Counted from the first letter of the stretch, positions 35,825 through 44,169 are shown. The stretch is 63,036 nt of DNA from an uncultured Devosia sp. (GCF_913055165.1 NZ_CAJXJS010000020.1:1-63036), one strand, 5' to 3'. Program-made: numbers and translations. Notes: generated by a model not told the origin, from the sequence alone.

Positions 35825-36190
35825 TCAGTGCACGACGCGATGGATGACCGAAATCAGCTTCTCGGGATCGAAGGGCTTGACGATCCAGCCGGTGCCGCCG
35901 GCGGCCTTGCCCTGGTCGCGCTTGTCCTGGCTGGTTTCGGTGGTCAGGATCAGGATGGGCAGGGAATTGTGCTGGCCGGTGGCGCGCACATTCTTGATGA
36001 ACTCGATGCCGTCCATGACGGGCATGTTGATGTCGGTGATGACTACATCGACGTCCTGGGCCTTGAGCACATCCAGGCCCTGCTTGCCGTCTTCGGCCTG
36101 CAGCACCTCGAAGCCCGCATTGCTCAGCGTGTGGTGCAGCATGGCCAGAATGGTCCGCGAATCGTCGACCGTGAGTACGCGCAGCGTCAT
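35825..36190 (-). CDS. CheY-type response regulator (first copy)
   Basis: This 121-residue single receiver domain has acidic pair in VLTVDDSRT, phospho-acceptor Asp53 (VVITDINMPVMDG), switch Thr in ILTTETSQ and Lys in GWIVKPFDP. It is immediately upstream of cheA and overlaps the STAS gene by ATGA (36187-36190). It is quite distinct from the second copy near cheB, in keeping with the two-CheY systems of alphaproteobacteria. Confidence 0.95.
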   Translation of the reverse strand: MTLRVLTVDDSRTILAMLHHTLSNAGFEVLQAEDGKQGLDVLKAQDVDVVITDINMPVMDGIEFIKNVRATGQHNSLPILILTTETSQDKRDQGKAAGGTGWIVKPFDPEKLISVIHRVVH

Positions 36191-36477
36191 TGTTTCATCA
36201 TCCCTGAAAACTGGGCATCCAGGCCCAGCCGCTCGATCGCGGCGGTCATGGCCGCGCTCGGCGCTTCAATAGCAAAATCGAAATGGTGTCTCCGGGCCGT
36301 CTCTGCGGCGCTGATCAGCAGCAGCAGGGCATTGGTCGAAACCCGTTCGACTGCCCCGGCCTGAACCGTCACCGGCCCGTCCTCCAACGCGTCGATCAGC
36401 TGGTCACGAATGCCGTCGATTGCATCGAGGTCGATGATCTCAGGCAAGGCCACCGTTTGTTGGGTCTGCTTGGCCAT
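36187..36477 (-). CDS. STAS-domain protein at the head of the che operon
   Basis: This 96-residue protein has the STAS/anti-sigma-antagonist layout: LPEIIDLDAIDGIRDQLIDAL, then VTVQAGAVERVSTNALLLL with a possible phosphorylatable Ser47 before helix 2, and the helix AAMTAAIERLGLDAQFS. The leading position in the che operon, coupled to cheY by four overlapping bases, matches the small STAS genes that open rhizobial che operons. Its role there is unclear; it could tune CheY or receptor arrays, or act in a partner-switch. Confidence 0.88.
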   Translation of the reverse strand: MAKQTQQTVALPEIIDLDAIDGIRDQLIDALEDGPVTVQAGAVERVSTNALLLLISAAETARRHHFDFAIEAPSAAMTAAIERLGLDAQFSGMMKQ

Positions 36478-36528
36478 GTTCTATGGATGCCCCCGGAGTT
36501 TTCTCCACGCTGCATATTCAGCCCGAAC

Positions 36529-36546
36529 GGTTTAAGAATTGCTAAC
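36529..36546 (-). promoter_or_regulatory. TTAGCAATT-TTAAACC element upstream of the STAS-cheY-cheA operon
   Basis: The minus strand reads GTTAGCAATTCTTAAACC at 52-69 bp before the STAS start codon. The same arrangement appears before the NIT-like receptor and as GTTAGC-CAATT-GCTAAC between cheD and the CheT-like gene. A common chemotaxis regulator is inferred. Confidence 0.45.
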
Positions 36547-36565
36547 TATGAGCCGTCCGCATCGC

Positions 36566-36712
36566 GGCCAAGCGCGCCAGTGGCGCGATTGGAGGGTCAT
36601 AGGCCCGAAGAACTATGCTCGCAGGGCGATCCCCGTACCTGAAAGGGCCAAGCGCGCCAGTGGCGCGACCGGGAGCGAATAGGCCCCGAAAGCTACGCTC
36701 GCAGGGCGATCC
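36566..36712. repeat. Two 67-bp direct repeats, 80-bp period
   Basis: Copy 1 (36566-36632) and copy 2 (36646-36712) both run from GGCCAAGCGCGCCAGTGGCG to CTCGCAGGGCGATCC with a handful of mismatches. The segment CGAA-AGCTACGCTCG resembles the core of the dispersed repeat found at 40659, 51630, 54699 and 55459. The repeats fill most of the space between the che operon and the next gene. Confidence 0.85.
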
Positions 36713-36754
36713 TTCCCGGAAGTCCTTGCCCCCGCCCCCGCACGGCGTTATCGC

Positions 36755-38095
36755 ATGCCCGACACCAGCACTGGACCGCCCATGCCTTCCAAGATCGCTC
36801 TCACTGGTATTGCCCGTGACCTCGCCCAACGCGCCGAAAGCGGCAAGACCATTCGCGTCGGCGTCATCGGCTCGGGCGAGATGGGCACTGATCTGGTTAC
36901 CCAGATGAGCCTGATGACCGGCATCGAGATGGCCGCCATCGCCACCCGCCGTCCCCATACCGCGCTCGAGGCCATGACCATCGCCTATGGCGAGGACAGC
37001 ATGGGCAAGGTGGTCGACACCCCTGCCGCCGCCACCGCCGCCATCGAAAGCGGCAAGATCGCCATCACTTCGGCCGAGACGCTGGTCACCACCCCCAATA
37101 TCGACGTCGTCATCGATGCCACCGGCAAGCCCGGCGTGGCCGCCGACTACGACCTCCTGGCCATGGAACATGGCAAGCATCTGGTGATGATGAATGTCGA
37201 GGCAGACGTCACCATCGGACCCTATTTGAAGGCCCAGGCCGACAAGCTCGGCGTCGTCTATTCGGTCGGCGCCGGCGACGAACCCAGCTCCTGCATGGAG
37301 CTGATCGAATTCGTTTCCGCCCTCGGACTCGATATCGTCGCGGCCGGCAAGGGCAAGAACAACCCGCTCAAGCACGATGCCGTTCCCGACGACTATCGCG
37401 AGGAAGCCACGCGCCGGAACATGAACCCGCGCATGCTGGTCGAGTTCGTCGATGGCAGCAAAACCGCCGTCGAAATGACCGCCATAGCCAATGCCACCGG
37501 CCTTTTGCCGGATATTCCCGGCATGCATGGCCCGGCCACCCATCGCGACGACATGGCCAAGGTGCTCATTCCCAAGGCCGATGGCGGCATTCTCAATTCA
37601 TCCGGCGTGGTCGATTTCACCATTGGCAAGGGTGTGGCGCCCGGCGTCTTCGTCATCGTCAAGGCCGAGCATCCGCGCATCATCGAGCGCATGGATGACC
37701 TCCATATCGGCCACGGACCCTATTACGCCTTTTTCCGGCCCTATCATTTGACGAGCCTGGAAGTGCCGCTCACCTGCGCCCGCATCATGCTGACCGGCAA
37801 GCCCGATATGGTGCCCCTGCCCTGCCCCGTGGCGGAGGTTTGTGCGGTCGCCAAGCGCGATCTCAAGCCCGGCGAGCCGCTCGATGCCATTGGCGAGACC
37901 TGCTACCGCTCCTATGCCATGACCGTCACCGACGCCCGCGCGGCCGGTGCGCTGCCGGTGGGCCTGCTCGAAGGCGGCAAGGTCACGGCGCCGGTGAAAA
38001 AGGGCGAACTCATCACCCGCACCAATGCGACCCCCGATGTCACGACCAGACTTTATGCGCTGCGGCAGGAGCAGGATCGTCTCCTGGGGCTTTGA
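36755..38095 (+). CDS. NAD(P)-dependent oxidoreductase with homoserine-dehydrogenase-like and SAF domains
   Basis: This 446-residue soluble protein has an N-terminal Rossmann domain (IRVGVIGSGEMGTDLVTQM, about residues 33-51; VVIDATGKPG), a central domain with GAGDEPSSCMELIEFV and GKGKNNPLKHDA, and a C-terminal SAF-like domain (AVAKRDLKPGEPLDAIG). The combination is found in a family of sugar-derived acid or hydroxy-acid dehydrogenases whose substrates are mostly uncharacterised, so the reaction is left open. ATG 36782 (MPSKIALTG) is an alternative start; neither has a convincing Shine-Dalgarno. It converges with the HPP gene, leaving 3 bp between stops. Confidence 0.85.
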   Translation: MPDTSTGPPMPSKIALTGIARDLAQRAESGKTIRVGVIGSGEMGTDLVTQMSLMTGIEMAAIATRRPHTALEAMTIAYGEDSMGKVVDTPAAATAAIESGKIAITSAETLVTTPNIDVVIDATGKPGVAADYDLLAMEHGKHLVMMNVEADVTIGPYLKAQADKLGVVYSVGAGDEPSSCMELIEFVSALGLDIVAAGKGKNNPLKHDAVPDDYREEATRRNMNPRMLVEFVDGSKTAVEMTAIANATGLLPDIPGMHGPATHRDDMAKVLIPKADGGILNSSGVVDFTIGKGVAPGVFVIVKAEHPRIIERMDDLHIGHGPYYAFFRPYHLTSLEVPLTCARIMLTGKPDMVPLPCPVAEVCAVAKRDLKPGEPLDAIGETCYRSYAMTVTDARAAGALPVGLLEGGKVTAPVKKGELITRTNATPDVTTRLYALRQEQDRLLGL

Positions 38096-38098
38096 GCC

Positions 38099-38662
38099 TC
38101 ACTCCTTTTCAATCTCTTGCGCCAGCGGCAGCGGATAGCGCCGCCGCTGCGGTGGCAGGCGATGCAGGATCGTGCCCAGAACCACCAGCAGCACGCAGGC
38201 CACGAACAGCACCACGAACAGGGTCAGGGCGTCGACGCGGCCGGTATAGGTCAGGAGCGGAATGGCCGCGGCCGGCGGATGGGTCACCCGCAGCACCAGC
38301 ATGATCAGCATGACCAGGCCCACGCACAGCGTCGCCAGCCAGAATGGTTCGGGCACCACGCTCATGGCCAGCACCGCCACCACCGTGCCGATGAAATAGC
38401 CGGCAAAGATATTGATCGGCTGCGCATTGACCGATTCGGGTTGCCCGAAAATGACCAGCGCCGTCGGCCCCAGCGGCGCCAGCAGCAAGGGCAACCCAGT
38501 CAGGGCCGACAGATAGCCGATCAGAGTCACCGCCGCTGCCGTAGCAGTGGCCGACTTGGCCTGAACCCGCCAGTCATTGCGGGGTTCGTGCCGGGTAATG
38601 AAGCGGGCGAGCAGCCGATGCATGAGGCGCCCCAAACAGAAAGGATTTGCCCATATAGGCAA
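38099..38662 (-). CDS. HPP-family integral membrane protein
   Basis: The protein has up to 187 residues, with four predicted membrane helices (about 42-62, 83-103, 108-127, 146-167). The diagnostic motif is VTHPPAAAIPLL, and LAPLGPTALVIFG matches the first conserved block of the HPP family. Related proteins include chloroplast nitrite transporters; bacterial members are mostly uncharacterised. ATG 38662 has AGGAAGGG 9 nt upstream. ATG 38623 (MHRLLARF) is the alternative start. Confidence 0.85.
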   Translation of the reverse strand: MPIWANPFCLGRLMHRLLARFITRHEPRNDWRVQAKSATATAAAVTLIGYLSALTGLPLLLAPLGPTALVIFGQPESVNAQPINIFAGYFIGTVVAVLAMSVVPEPFWLATLCVGLVMLIMLVLRVTHPPAAAIPLLTYTGRVDALTLFVVLFVACVLLVVLGTILHRLPPQRRRYPLPLAQEIEKE

Positions 38663-38715
38663 ACCCTTCCTGGTCTGTCAGCCCTTGGCACCACAGATGA
38701 TTGCGACGTGCACCG

Positions 38716-39684
38716 CTAGCCGCGAATGGCGATCTTGCCATTCCGCCCCGGCTCGTCGCTGGCAGCCACGGCCTTGGCGACCTCGGTGATCGGATAGCTC
38801 GCCGCGATGTCCATCTTCAGCCTGCCCGCCGCTGCATCGGCAATGAGTTCCCCCAGGAGCGCGCCAATGCGCTCGGGCTTGACCGGCGGATTGGCACCCC
38901 AGAAGCCCTTGACCGTGATGCCGCGGAACAGCAGGTCGCCAGCCGGAATCTTGAGGGGACGTCCGGTCATGGCGCCAAAGCTGATCAATTCGGCGCCGTC
39001 GGCCAGGATGGAGAGCAATTGGGTGGCGCCGTCGCCACCCAGCGATTCGACGCCGCGCAGGATCGGTCCGCCGCCGGTGATCACGCGCACCTTGTCCTGC
39101 CAGTCCGCGCCTTCGGTTGCGACCACGTTGTCAAAACCGAGCGCCGACATTTCCTCGACAGCCTCCGCCCGCCGGACCAGACCGAGCACCTTGATGCCGA
39201 GCGCGGCGCCATACTGCGCCACCAACTTGCCCACCGCACCATTAGCGGCGTTCAACACCATCCATTGGCCGGCCTCCAGGCCCAGAGTGTCGAGCAGCAT
39301 CTTGGCGCTGAGCGGCATCGAAACAAGCTGACAGGCCGTATTGTCATCGACACTGTCCGGAACCGGGACCACCCGGCGCCCATCGGCGAGATAGAATTCT
39401 GCCCAGGTGTCCTGGGCGCCACCGGCCACACGTTGCCCCACCTGCAGATGCGACACGCCCTCGCCCAGCCCCTCGACCACACCAACCGCTTCGGTGCCGG
39501 CGCCCGCGGGAAGGTGCGGTTTGAAGCCATAGTGCCCGGCGATGGTCATCAGATCGTGATTATGCACAGGAGACAGCACCATGCGCACCAGCACCTGGCC
39601 CGGGCCCGGCTGCGGACGCTCGATTTCGTCCACCGCCAGGACGTCTTGGGGCGTGCCGAAGCGGGAATAGAAGGCGCGTTTCAT
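38716..39684 (-). CDS. Zinc-free MDR oxidoreductase (quinone/enoyl reductase-like)
   Basis: This 322-residue enzyme starts at ATG 39684 with AGGAG 6 nt upstream; the longer frame is spurious. It has an N-terminal GroES-like fold (SRFGTPQDVLAVDEI, HNHDLMTIAGHYG) and an NADPH-binding fold (LNAANGAVGKLVAQYGAALG). It lacks the Cys/His ligands of zinc alcohol dehydrogenases. It reduces a quinone, enal or enoyl thioester; the substrate is not identifiable. It is divergent from a siderophore-interacting protein gene across a perfect dyad operator. Co-regulation of the two is likely. Confidence 0.9.
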   Translation of the reverse strand: MKRAFYSRFGTPQDVLAVDEIERPQPGPGQVLVRMVLSPVHNHDLMTIAGHYGFKPHLPAGAGTEAVGVVEGLGEGVSHLQVGQRVAGGAQDTWAEFYLADGRRVVPVPDSVDDNTACQLVSMPLSAKMLLDTLGLEAGQWMVLNAANGAVGKLVAQYGAALGIKVLGLVRRAEAVEEMSALGFDNVVATEGADWQDKVRVITGGGPILRGVESLGGDGATQLLSILADGAELISFGAMTGRPLKIPAGDLLFRGITVKGFWGANPPVKPERIGALLGELIADAAAGRLKMDIAASYPITEVAKAVAASDEPGRNGKIAIRG

Positions 39685-39721
39685 GAGGTACTCCTGTATT
39701 GACCCGACAGAAATAGGCACG

Positions 39722-39737
39722 TTGACGTTTACGTCAA
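39722..39737. promoter_or_regulatory. Perfect 16-bp dyad, MerR-family-like operator
   Basis: TTGACGTTTACGTCAA is two 6-bp arms around TTTA. It is 38 bp from the start of the quinone-oxidoreductase-like gene and 57 bp from the divergent flavoprotein gene. The minus-strand arm doubles as a -35 hexamer (TTGACG). The form resembles operators of MerR-family regulators. No merR gene is in the window. Confidence 0.6.
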
Positions 39738-39793
39738 GCTTGCATCCAGCATTTCTCTCGACTAATTCCTGAGTATTCAATTCAGGATAATGC

Positions 39794-40603
39794 ATGCCAG
39801 AGACGTCCGCTACTCCCCGCGCCATCCAGCGGGTCCGCCATGAGACCAAGATGCGCCTGTTGACGGTGACTGCGGTGACCGACATCACCCCGCTGATGCG
39901 CCGCATTCGCCTTGAGGGCGATATGTCCGACTTTGCGTCACTGGGACATGCCGATCACATCAAGGCCTTCTTCTTTGCTGAAGGCGTGACGCCGGAGCTA
40001 CCCCCCATTGGCCCCAACGGCGCCGAATTCAGGCCGGGGGCAAAGCCGGAAATGCGCGACTACACCCCTCGCTATTGGAGTGTTGAAGAAGGCTGGATCG
40101 ACCTCGATTTTGTCTTGCATGGCGATGGTCCGGCATCGGGCTGGGCAGCCAGCGCCAGACCGGGCAGTACGCTTGTCATCGGCGGCCCGCGGGGGAGCCA
40201 GGTGGTGCCCCTTGCTTTCGACTGGTATCTTCTGGCCGGCGACGAAACTGCCCTGCCCGCCATTGGTCGCCGCATCGAGGAAGTGCCCGCGGGCACGCGC
40301 GTCGTCGCCGTGGTCGAGGTGGAGAACAAGGCCGAAGAGCAGGCCTTCCAGACCCGTGCCGACCTCACCCTCATCTACGTCCATCGCAATGGCGAACCCG
40401 CGGGCACCACCACCCTGGTCCCCGACGCCATCGCCGCCGCCAGCCTGCCCATGGGCGACGCCTATGCCTATATCGCCGGCGAGGTGAACATGGCGCGAGC
40501 CGTCAAGGCGCATCTAGTCGATGAGCGCGGCTTCAATCCCGAATGGGTCAAGGCCGCTGGCTATTGGCATCGGGGCGTGGCCGACGCCCATGAGGACCAT
40601 TAG
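39794..40603 (+). CDS. Siderophore-interacting flavoprotein (ViuB/SIP family ferric reductase)
   Basis: This 269-residue cytoplasmic protein has an FAD-binding domain (VTDITPLMRRIRLEG, then MRDYTPRYW, the FAD-contact RxYTxR-like motif) and an NAD(P)H-binding SIP domain (AGDETALPAIGRRIEEV, TLIYVHRNG, AYIAGEVNMARAVK). Members reduce ferric siderophores to release iron. A single promoter region with the MerR-like dyad is shared with the divergent oxidoreductase. No siderophore transporter is in the window, so iron use is a family inference. The RBS before ATG 39794 is weak (AGGATAATGC). Confidence 0.9.
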   Translation: MPETSATPRAIQRVRHETKMRLLTVTAVTDITPLMRRIRLEGDMSDFASLGHADHIKAFFFAEGVTPELPPIGPNGAEFRPGAKPEMRDYTPRYWSVEEGWIDLDFVLHGDGPASGWAASARPGSTLVIGGPRGSQVVPLAFDWYLLAGDETALPAIGRRIEEVPAGTRVVAVVEVENKAEEQAFQTRADLTLIYVHRNGEPAGTTTLVPDAIAAASLPMGDAYAYIAGEVNMARAVKAHLVDERGFNPEWVKAAGYWHRGVADAHEDH

Positions 40604-40658
40604 CTTCGAGGCGGCGGTACAGCCGCAAAATCCTTCCAGTGGAAGGCTTTTAGCCGAG

Positions 40659-40738
40659 AAGGCCATGAGCGCTATGTGCGAATGGCGGAGCCGTCCGGAA
40701 GGCCTTGAGAGCTATGCGCGAATGGCGGAGCCGGTCCG
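40659..40738. repeat. Tandem pair of 40-bp units of a dispersed repeat
   Basis: Two head-to-tail units (40659-40698 and 40699-40738) run AAGGCC(A/T)TGAG(C/A)GCTATG then GCGAATGGCGGAGCCG with few differences. The same core recurs at 51630-51658 (inverted), 55459-55491 and, weaker, 54699-54732 and 36566-36712. It lies between two convergent genes and encodes nothing evident. Confidence 0.8.
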
Positions 40739-40788
40739 CGCAGCCTGCCCGATGGGAGCGCACTCCAGCGCGCGGTGCTCACCCCGCT

Positions 40789-41673
40789 CTATTGCGGCTG
40801 CCCGCCCACGAATTGCACCGCCCTGGCACCGCCTGCGATACCTGTCGTCAGGCACGTCTCATGGGTCTCGCCGCGCATCAGGGCAGCGATGAAGCCGGCG
40901 GCAAAGGCATCACCGGCTCCGGTCGTGTCCACCACTTTGACCAGGGGGGCGGGCTGGCTGGTTGTCACGCCCTCCCGCCCACCCAGCGCGGCCCCGAACT
41001 GTCCACGCTTGATCACCACATGGGTGAACTGCTCGCCAAGCGCTCGCATCTGGGCATCGAAACCGGCTTCTCCGGTCAGCAGCTCCGCCTCGCTCTCATT
41101 GGCGAACAGCCAATCGGCCTTGCCCACCCAGTCCAGGAACAGACGCGGGCCAACCTCATCGAGAAAACCCACCGAGGCCGGATCGATGGCAACAGCCACG
41201 TTCCGCGCCCGCGCTGCCTTAAGCAGCGACTGGACCGCGACACGCGGGCCGGACGCAAAAAAGCTGTAGCCGGAGACCATGACCAGGCCCACCCCATCGA
41301 GCAGGCTCACCGGCAAATCGTCTGCTCCCAGGTTGAGATTGGCGCCCCGGTCGGTCAGGAAGCTGCGCTCACCGGACGGATCGAGAATGGTCACCAACAT
41401 CCCCGAGGGCAGGTCCTTGTCCCCCGCCAGCACAGGCACAACACCCAAACCCCGGAAATAGGCCTCGTGCACGGCCCGGTCTTGGGCACCCACCCGCGCG
41501 GCAAAGAGCACATCGGCGCCCGCGGCGCCGAGCCAGACGGCCTGGTTGGCCCCCGAACCGCCGGGGCGGTGGCGGATTTCGGCCCGCCGGTCCGAGCCGG
41601 GCACGATTGGCCCCTCGGGCCGCACGATGATATCGGTCATCACGTCGCCGACGACGAGGACCCGCTTGTTCAT
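40789..41673 (-). CDS. psuK: Pseudouridine kinase (PfkB family)
   Basis: This 294-residue sugar kinase of the ribokinase/PfkB fold has an N-terminal MNKRVLVVGDVMTDIIV, signature 1 region RPGGSGANQAVWLGAAGADV and the catalytic signature 2 VVDTTGAGDAFAAGFIAAL with the base Asp. It directly follows and overlaps psuG (ATGA at 41670-41673). That coupling supports phosphorylation of pseudouridine to pseudouridine 5'-phosphate rather than ribokinase activity. Confidence 0.88.
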   Translation of the reverse strand: MNKRVLVVGDVMTDIIVRPEGPIVPGSDRRAEIRHRPGGSGANQAVWLGAAGADVLFAARVGAQDRAVHEAYFRGLGVVPVLAGDKDLPSGMLVTILDPSGERSFLTDRGANLNLGADDLPVSLLDGVGLVMVSGYSFFASGPRVAVQSLLKAARARNVAVAIDPASVGFLDEVGPRLFLDWVGKADWLFANESEAELLTGEAGFDAQMRALGEQFTHVVIKRGQFGAALGGREGVTTSQPAPLVKVVDTTGAGDAFAAGFIAALMRGETHETCLTTGIAGGARAVQFVGGQPQ

Positions 41674-42611
41674 GCCTTGGGCGCAGCGGGCTGGGCTGCC
41701 AGCGCGACGGCGATCTCGGCTGCGACCCGGGCATTGTTCTTGACCAGCGCGATATTGCTTGTCAGCGACTTGCCGCCGGTCAATTCAAAGATGCGCTGCA
41801 AGAGGAACGGTGTCGTCGCCTTGCCCTTGATGCCCTTTGCATCCGCGTCAGCCAGCGCCTGGGCGATGAAGCCCTCGATGGCCGCGGCCTCCCAGGCATC
41901 GACTTCCGGGATCGGATTGGCAATGAGCACGCCGCCCATGCCGAGGTCGGACTGGATGGCCAGCATCCGGGCGATCTCATCAGCCGTATCAAAACGCTGG
42001 TCCACCTTGTGACCGCTGGTGCGGGCCCAGAAGGCCGGGAAATCATCGGTACCGAAACCGAGCACCGGCACCCCATTGGTCTCGAGCACTTCCAGCGTCT
42101 TGGCGATATCGAGGATCGACTTGGCGCCGGCGCAGACCACCGCCACCGGTGTCCGCCCCAGTTCTTCCAGGTCCGCCGAAATATCGAAACTGTCCTCCGC
42201 GCCGCGGTGCACCCCGCCAATGCCGCCCGTGGCAAAAATGCGGATGCCCGCCAGCGCCGCGATCTGCATGGTGGTGGCAACGGTCGTGCCCGCCATCACG
42301 CCGCGGGCGAGGAGGCTGGCCATATCGCGGCGGCTGGCCTTGGCCGCCTTGTGGCCTTCCTGCGCCAGACGCTCCAGATCATCCCCGGACACACCGACGC
42401 AAAGCCGCCCGTCCATGATGGCGATCGTCGCCGGCACGGCCCCACTGGCCCGAACGACATCTTCGACCTCGCGCGCCATGCTCAAATTCTGCGGATAGGG
42501 CATGCCGTGGGTGATGATGGTCGATTCAAGCGCCACCACCGGCCGGCCTGCCGCCAATGCCGAACCAACTTCGCTCGAGATCGACAGATAAGGCTGGGCG
42601 TTCATGCGCAT
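41670..42611 (-). CDS. psuG: Pseudouridine-5'-phosphate glycosidase
   Basis: This 313-residue enzyme cleaves pseudouridine 5'-phosphate to uracil and ribose 5-phosphate. Family motifs include VALESTIITHGMPYPQNL, GVMAGTTVATTMQIAALAGI, IFATGGIGGVHRGAEDSFDI with the catalytic region, CAGAKSILDIAKTLEVLET and a C-terminal LTGGKSLTSNIALVKNNA. The start is ATG 42611, with GGAGTG 4 nt upstream. With psuK it forms a compact modified-nucleoside salvage operon. No dedicated transporter is next to it. Confidence 0.95.
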   Translation of the reverse strand: MRMNAQPYLSISSEVGSALAAGRPVVALESTIITHGMPYPQNLSMAREVEDVVRASGAVPATIAIMDGRLCVGVSGDDLERLAQEGHKAAKASRRDMASLLARGVMAGTTVATTMQIAALAGIRIFATGGIGGVHRGAEDSFDISADLEELGRTPVAVVCAGAKSILDIAKTLEVLETNGVPVLGFGTDDFPAFWARTSGHKVDQRFDTADEIARMLAIQSDLGMGGVLIANPIPEVDAWEAAAIEGFIAQALADADAKGIKGKATTPFLLQRIFELTGGKSLTSNIALVKNNARVAAEIAVALAAQPAAPKA

Positions 42612-43050
42612 TTCACTCCAGATAGACTTGGGGTTCGCCCGGCAGGGCGATCAGATTGGCCGTGCTTGTGCGCCCCGACAACAACCGGGTCAAGCCCCGC
42701 AAAAACTTGAGCCTGACCGCCTTGTCGGCCCCCTGGTTTGACGATAATTTGCCCTTGGCTTGGAGAGGGAAAGGGCACTTCGCTGGCTAGATGCATTGTT
42801 GATGGCGCGTCGATTGCGCCTCGATACGCGCCCGTTTCCGGGTTATTCGCAGCGACAGCATCAGGCGCCCCCGGGCGCCGTCCCATACCGCATATCCTGT
42901 TCAGTTTCTTAGCATTTCCGGGGTCATCAAGATGAGGCCCCGGGGTTGAGCCGCGGCTCTTTCCGCGAACCGGCGCATGCCACCTCGAACCGGTCGTCCA
43001 CATTGGACACCAATCGCCTTCACCACGGTCCCCACAGGAGACTAAATCCG
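42612..43050. other. 439-bp intergenic region between psuG and the polyamine operon
   Basis: This divergent region must hold the promoters of psuG-psuK and of the polyamine operon. Two GC-rich inverted repeats are visible: GGCGCCC/GGGCGCC with a 2-nt spacer (42864-42879), and CCGGGG...CCCCGG around 42917-42943. No open frame is convincing and no known riboswitch was recognised. Confidence 0.5.
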
Positions 43051-44133
43051 ATGAAAAAGTCGCTCGCCATTGCCTTTGGCGCTCTTCTGGTCGCGAGCCC
43101 TGCCTTTGCGCAGGAGGAGCCGGTCCTGAACGTCTATAACTGGTCCGACTATGTTGCCGACGACACCATCGCCAATTTCGAGGCGGAGACCGGCATCAAG
43201 GTCAATTACGACGTCTACGACAATAACGAGATCGTCGACGCCAAGCTCTTGGCTGGCAATTCCGGCTATGACATCGTCGTGCCCACCGGCAACTTCCTGG
43301 AACGCCAGGTCAAGGCCGGCCTGCTGCTGCCGCTCGACAAGTCCAAGCTGCCCAACCTCTCCAATCTCGACCCCGCCGTCATGGCCGTTGCCGCCGAGCA
43401 TGACCCGGACAACGCCCATTCGGTCCCCTACATGACCTTCACCATTGGCCTCGGCTACAATGTCGAAAAGGTCACCGAAGCCCTGGGCACCGATGTGGCC
43501 ATCGACAGCTGGGATATCCTGTTCAAGCCCGAAAACGCGGAAAAGCTCGCCGGTTGCGGCATTGCCCTGCTCGACAGCCCCTCCGAAGTCATGGGCACCG
43601 TGCTGCACTATATCGGGCTGGACGCCAATTCCGAGAGCGAGGAAGACCTGGCCAAGGCCGAGGCGGCCCTGACGGCTGTTAAGCCCTATATCCGCTACTT
43701 CCACTCCTCCCAGTACATCGACGACCTCGCCAATGGTGAAATCTGTCTGGCCCTGGGCTATTCGGGCGACATCTTCATCGCCGCCGACAATGCCGCCGAA
43801 GGCGTGGAAGTGGGCTACGTCATCCCCAAGGAAGGCGCCGCCACGCTGATGGACCTGCTGGCCATTCCCGCCGATGCCCCGCATCCGGACAATGCCCACA
43901 AGTTCATCAACTACATCATGCAGCCTGAAGTCGTTGCCGCGATCACTGACTACGTCTTCTACGCCAACCCGAACCTGGCCGCGACCGAGTTCGTGAGTGA
44001 GGAAGTCAAGGGCAATCCCGGCATCTATCCGCCAGCCGAGACCGTGGCCAATGCCTTCGCGCTGACCGCCCATTCGCCCGAGTTCGAAGAGGTCTTGACC
44101 CGCACCTGGACCCGCATCAAAACCGGCCAGTAA
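43051..44133 (+). CDS. Polyamine (putrescine-type) ABC transporter substrate-binding protein
   Basis: The start is ATG 43051 because a signal peptide (MKKSLAIAFGALLVASPAFAQ) begins there and CAGGAG stands upstream. The 360-residue protein has the PotF/PotD pattern: LNVYNWSDYVADDTIANFEA, YDIVVPTGNFLERQVKAGLL, VPYMTFTIGLGYN, CLALGYSGDIFIA and AHKFINYIMQPEV. The WSDY motif and the Asp/Glu lining fit polyamine binding, closer to PotF (putrescine) than PotD. It leads a four-gene operon. A perfect hairpin follows it, likely to raise its level relative to the membrane parts. Confidence 0.93.
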   Translation: MKKSLAIAFGALLVASPAFAQEEPVLNVYNWSDYVADDTIANFEAETGIKVNYDVYDNNEIVDAKLLAGNSGYDIVVPTGNFLERQVKAGLLLPLDKSKLPNLSNLDPAVMAVAAEHDPDNAHSVPYMTFTIGLGYNVEKVTEALGTDVAIDSWDILFKPENAEKLAGCGIALLDSPSEVMGTVLHYIGLDANSESEEDLAKAEAALTAVKPYIRYFHSSQYIDDLANGEICLALGYSGDIFIAADNAAEGVEVGYVIPKEGAATLMDLLAIPADAPHPDNAHKFINYIMQPEVVAAITDYVFYANPNLAATEFVSEEVKGNPGIYPPAETVANAFALTAHSPEFEEVLTRTWTRIKTGQ

Positions 44134-44143
44134 CACCCACACA

Positions 44144-44169
44144 GCAGGGACGGCACTCGCCGTCCCTGC
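44144..44169 (+). terminator. Intercistronic hairpin after the polyamine-binding gene
   Basis: GCAGGGACGGC, loop ACTC, GCCGTCCCTGC make an 11-bp perfect stem. The following CCTTATCC lacks a good T-run, so partial termination or 3'-end protection of the first cistron is more likely than full stop. Confidence 0.7.

Noticed and set aside
9687..36477. Flagellar genes within the chemotaxis locus
   Set aside because: None of the frames shows flagellar structural, motor or export proteins.
36566..36712. CRISPR array
   Set aside because: Only two long near-identical copies, no spacers of regular unique sequence and no cas genes.
36542..37543. 333-codon open frame on the minus strand
   Set aside because: Antisense of the SAF-domain oxidoreductase.
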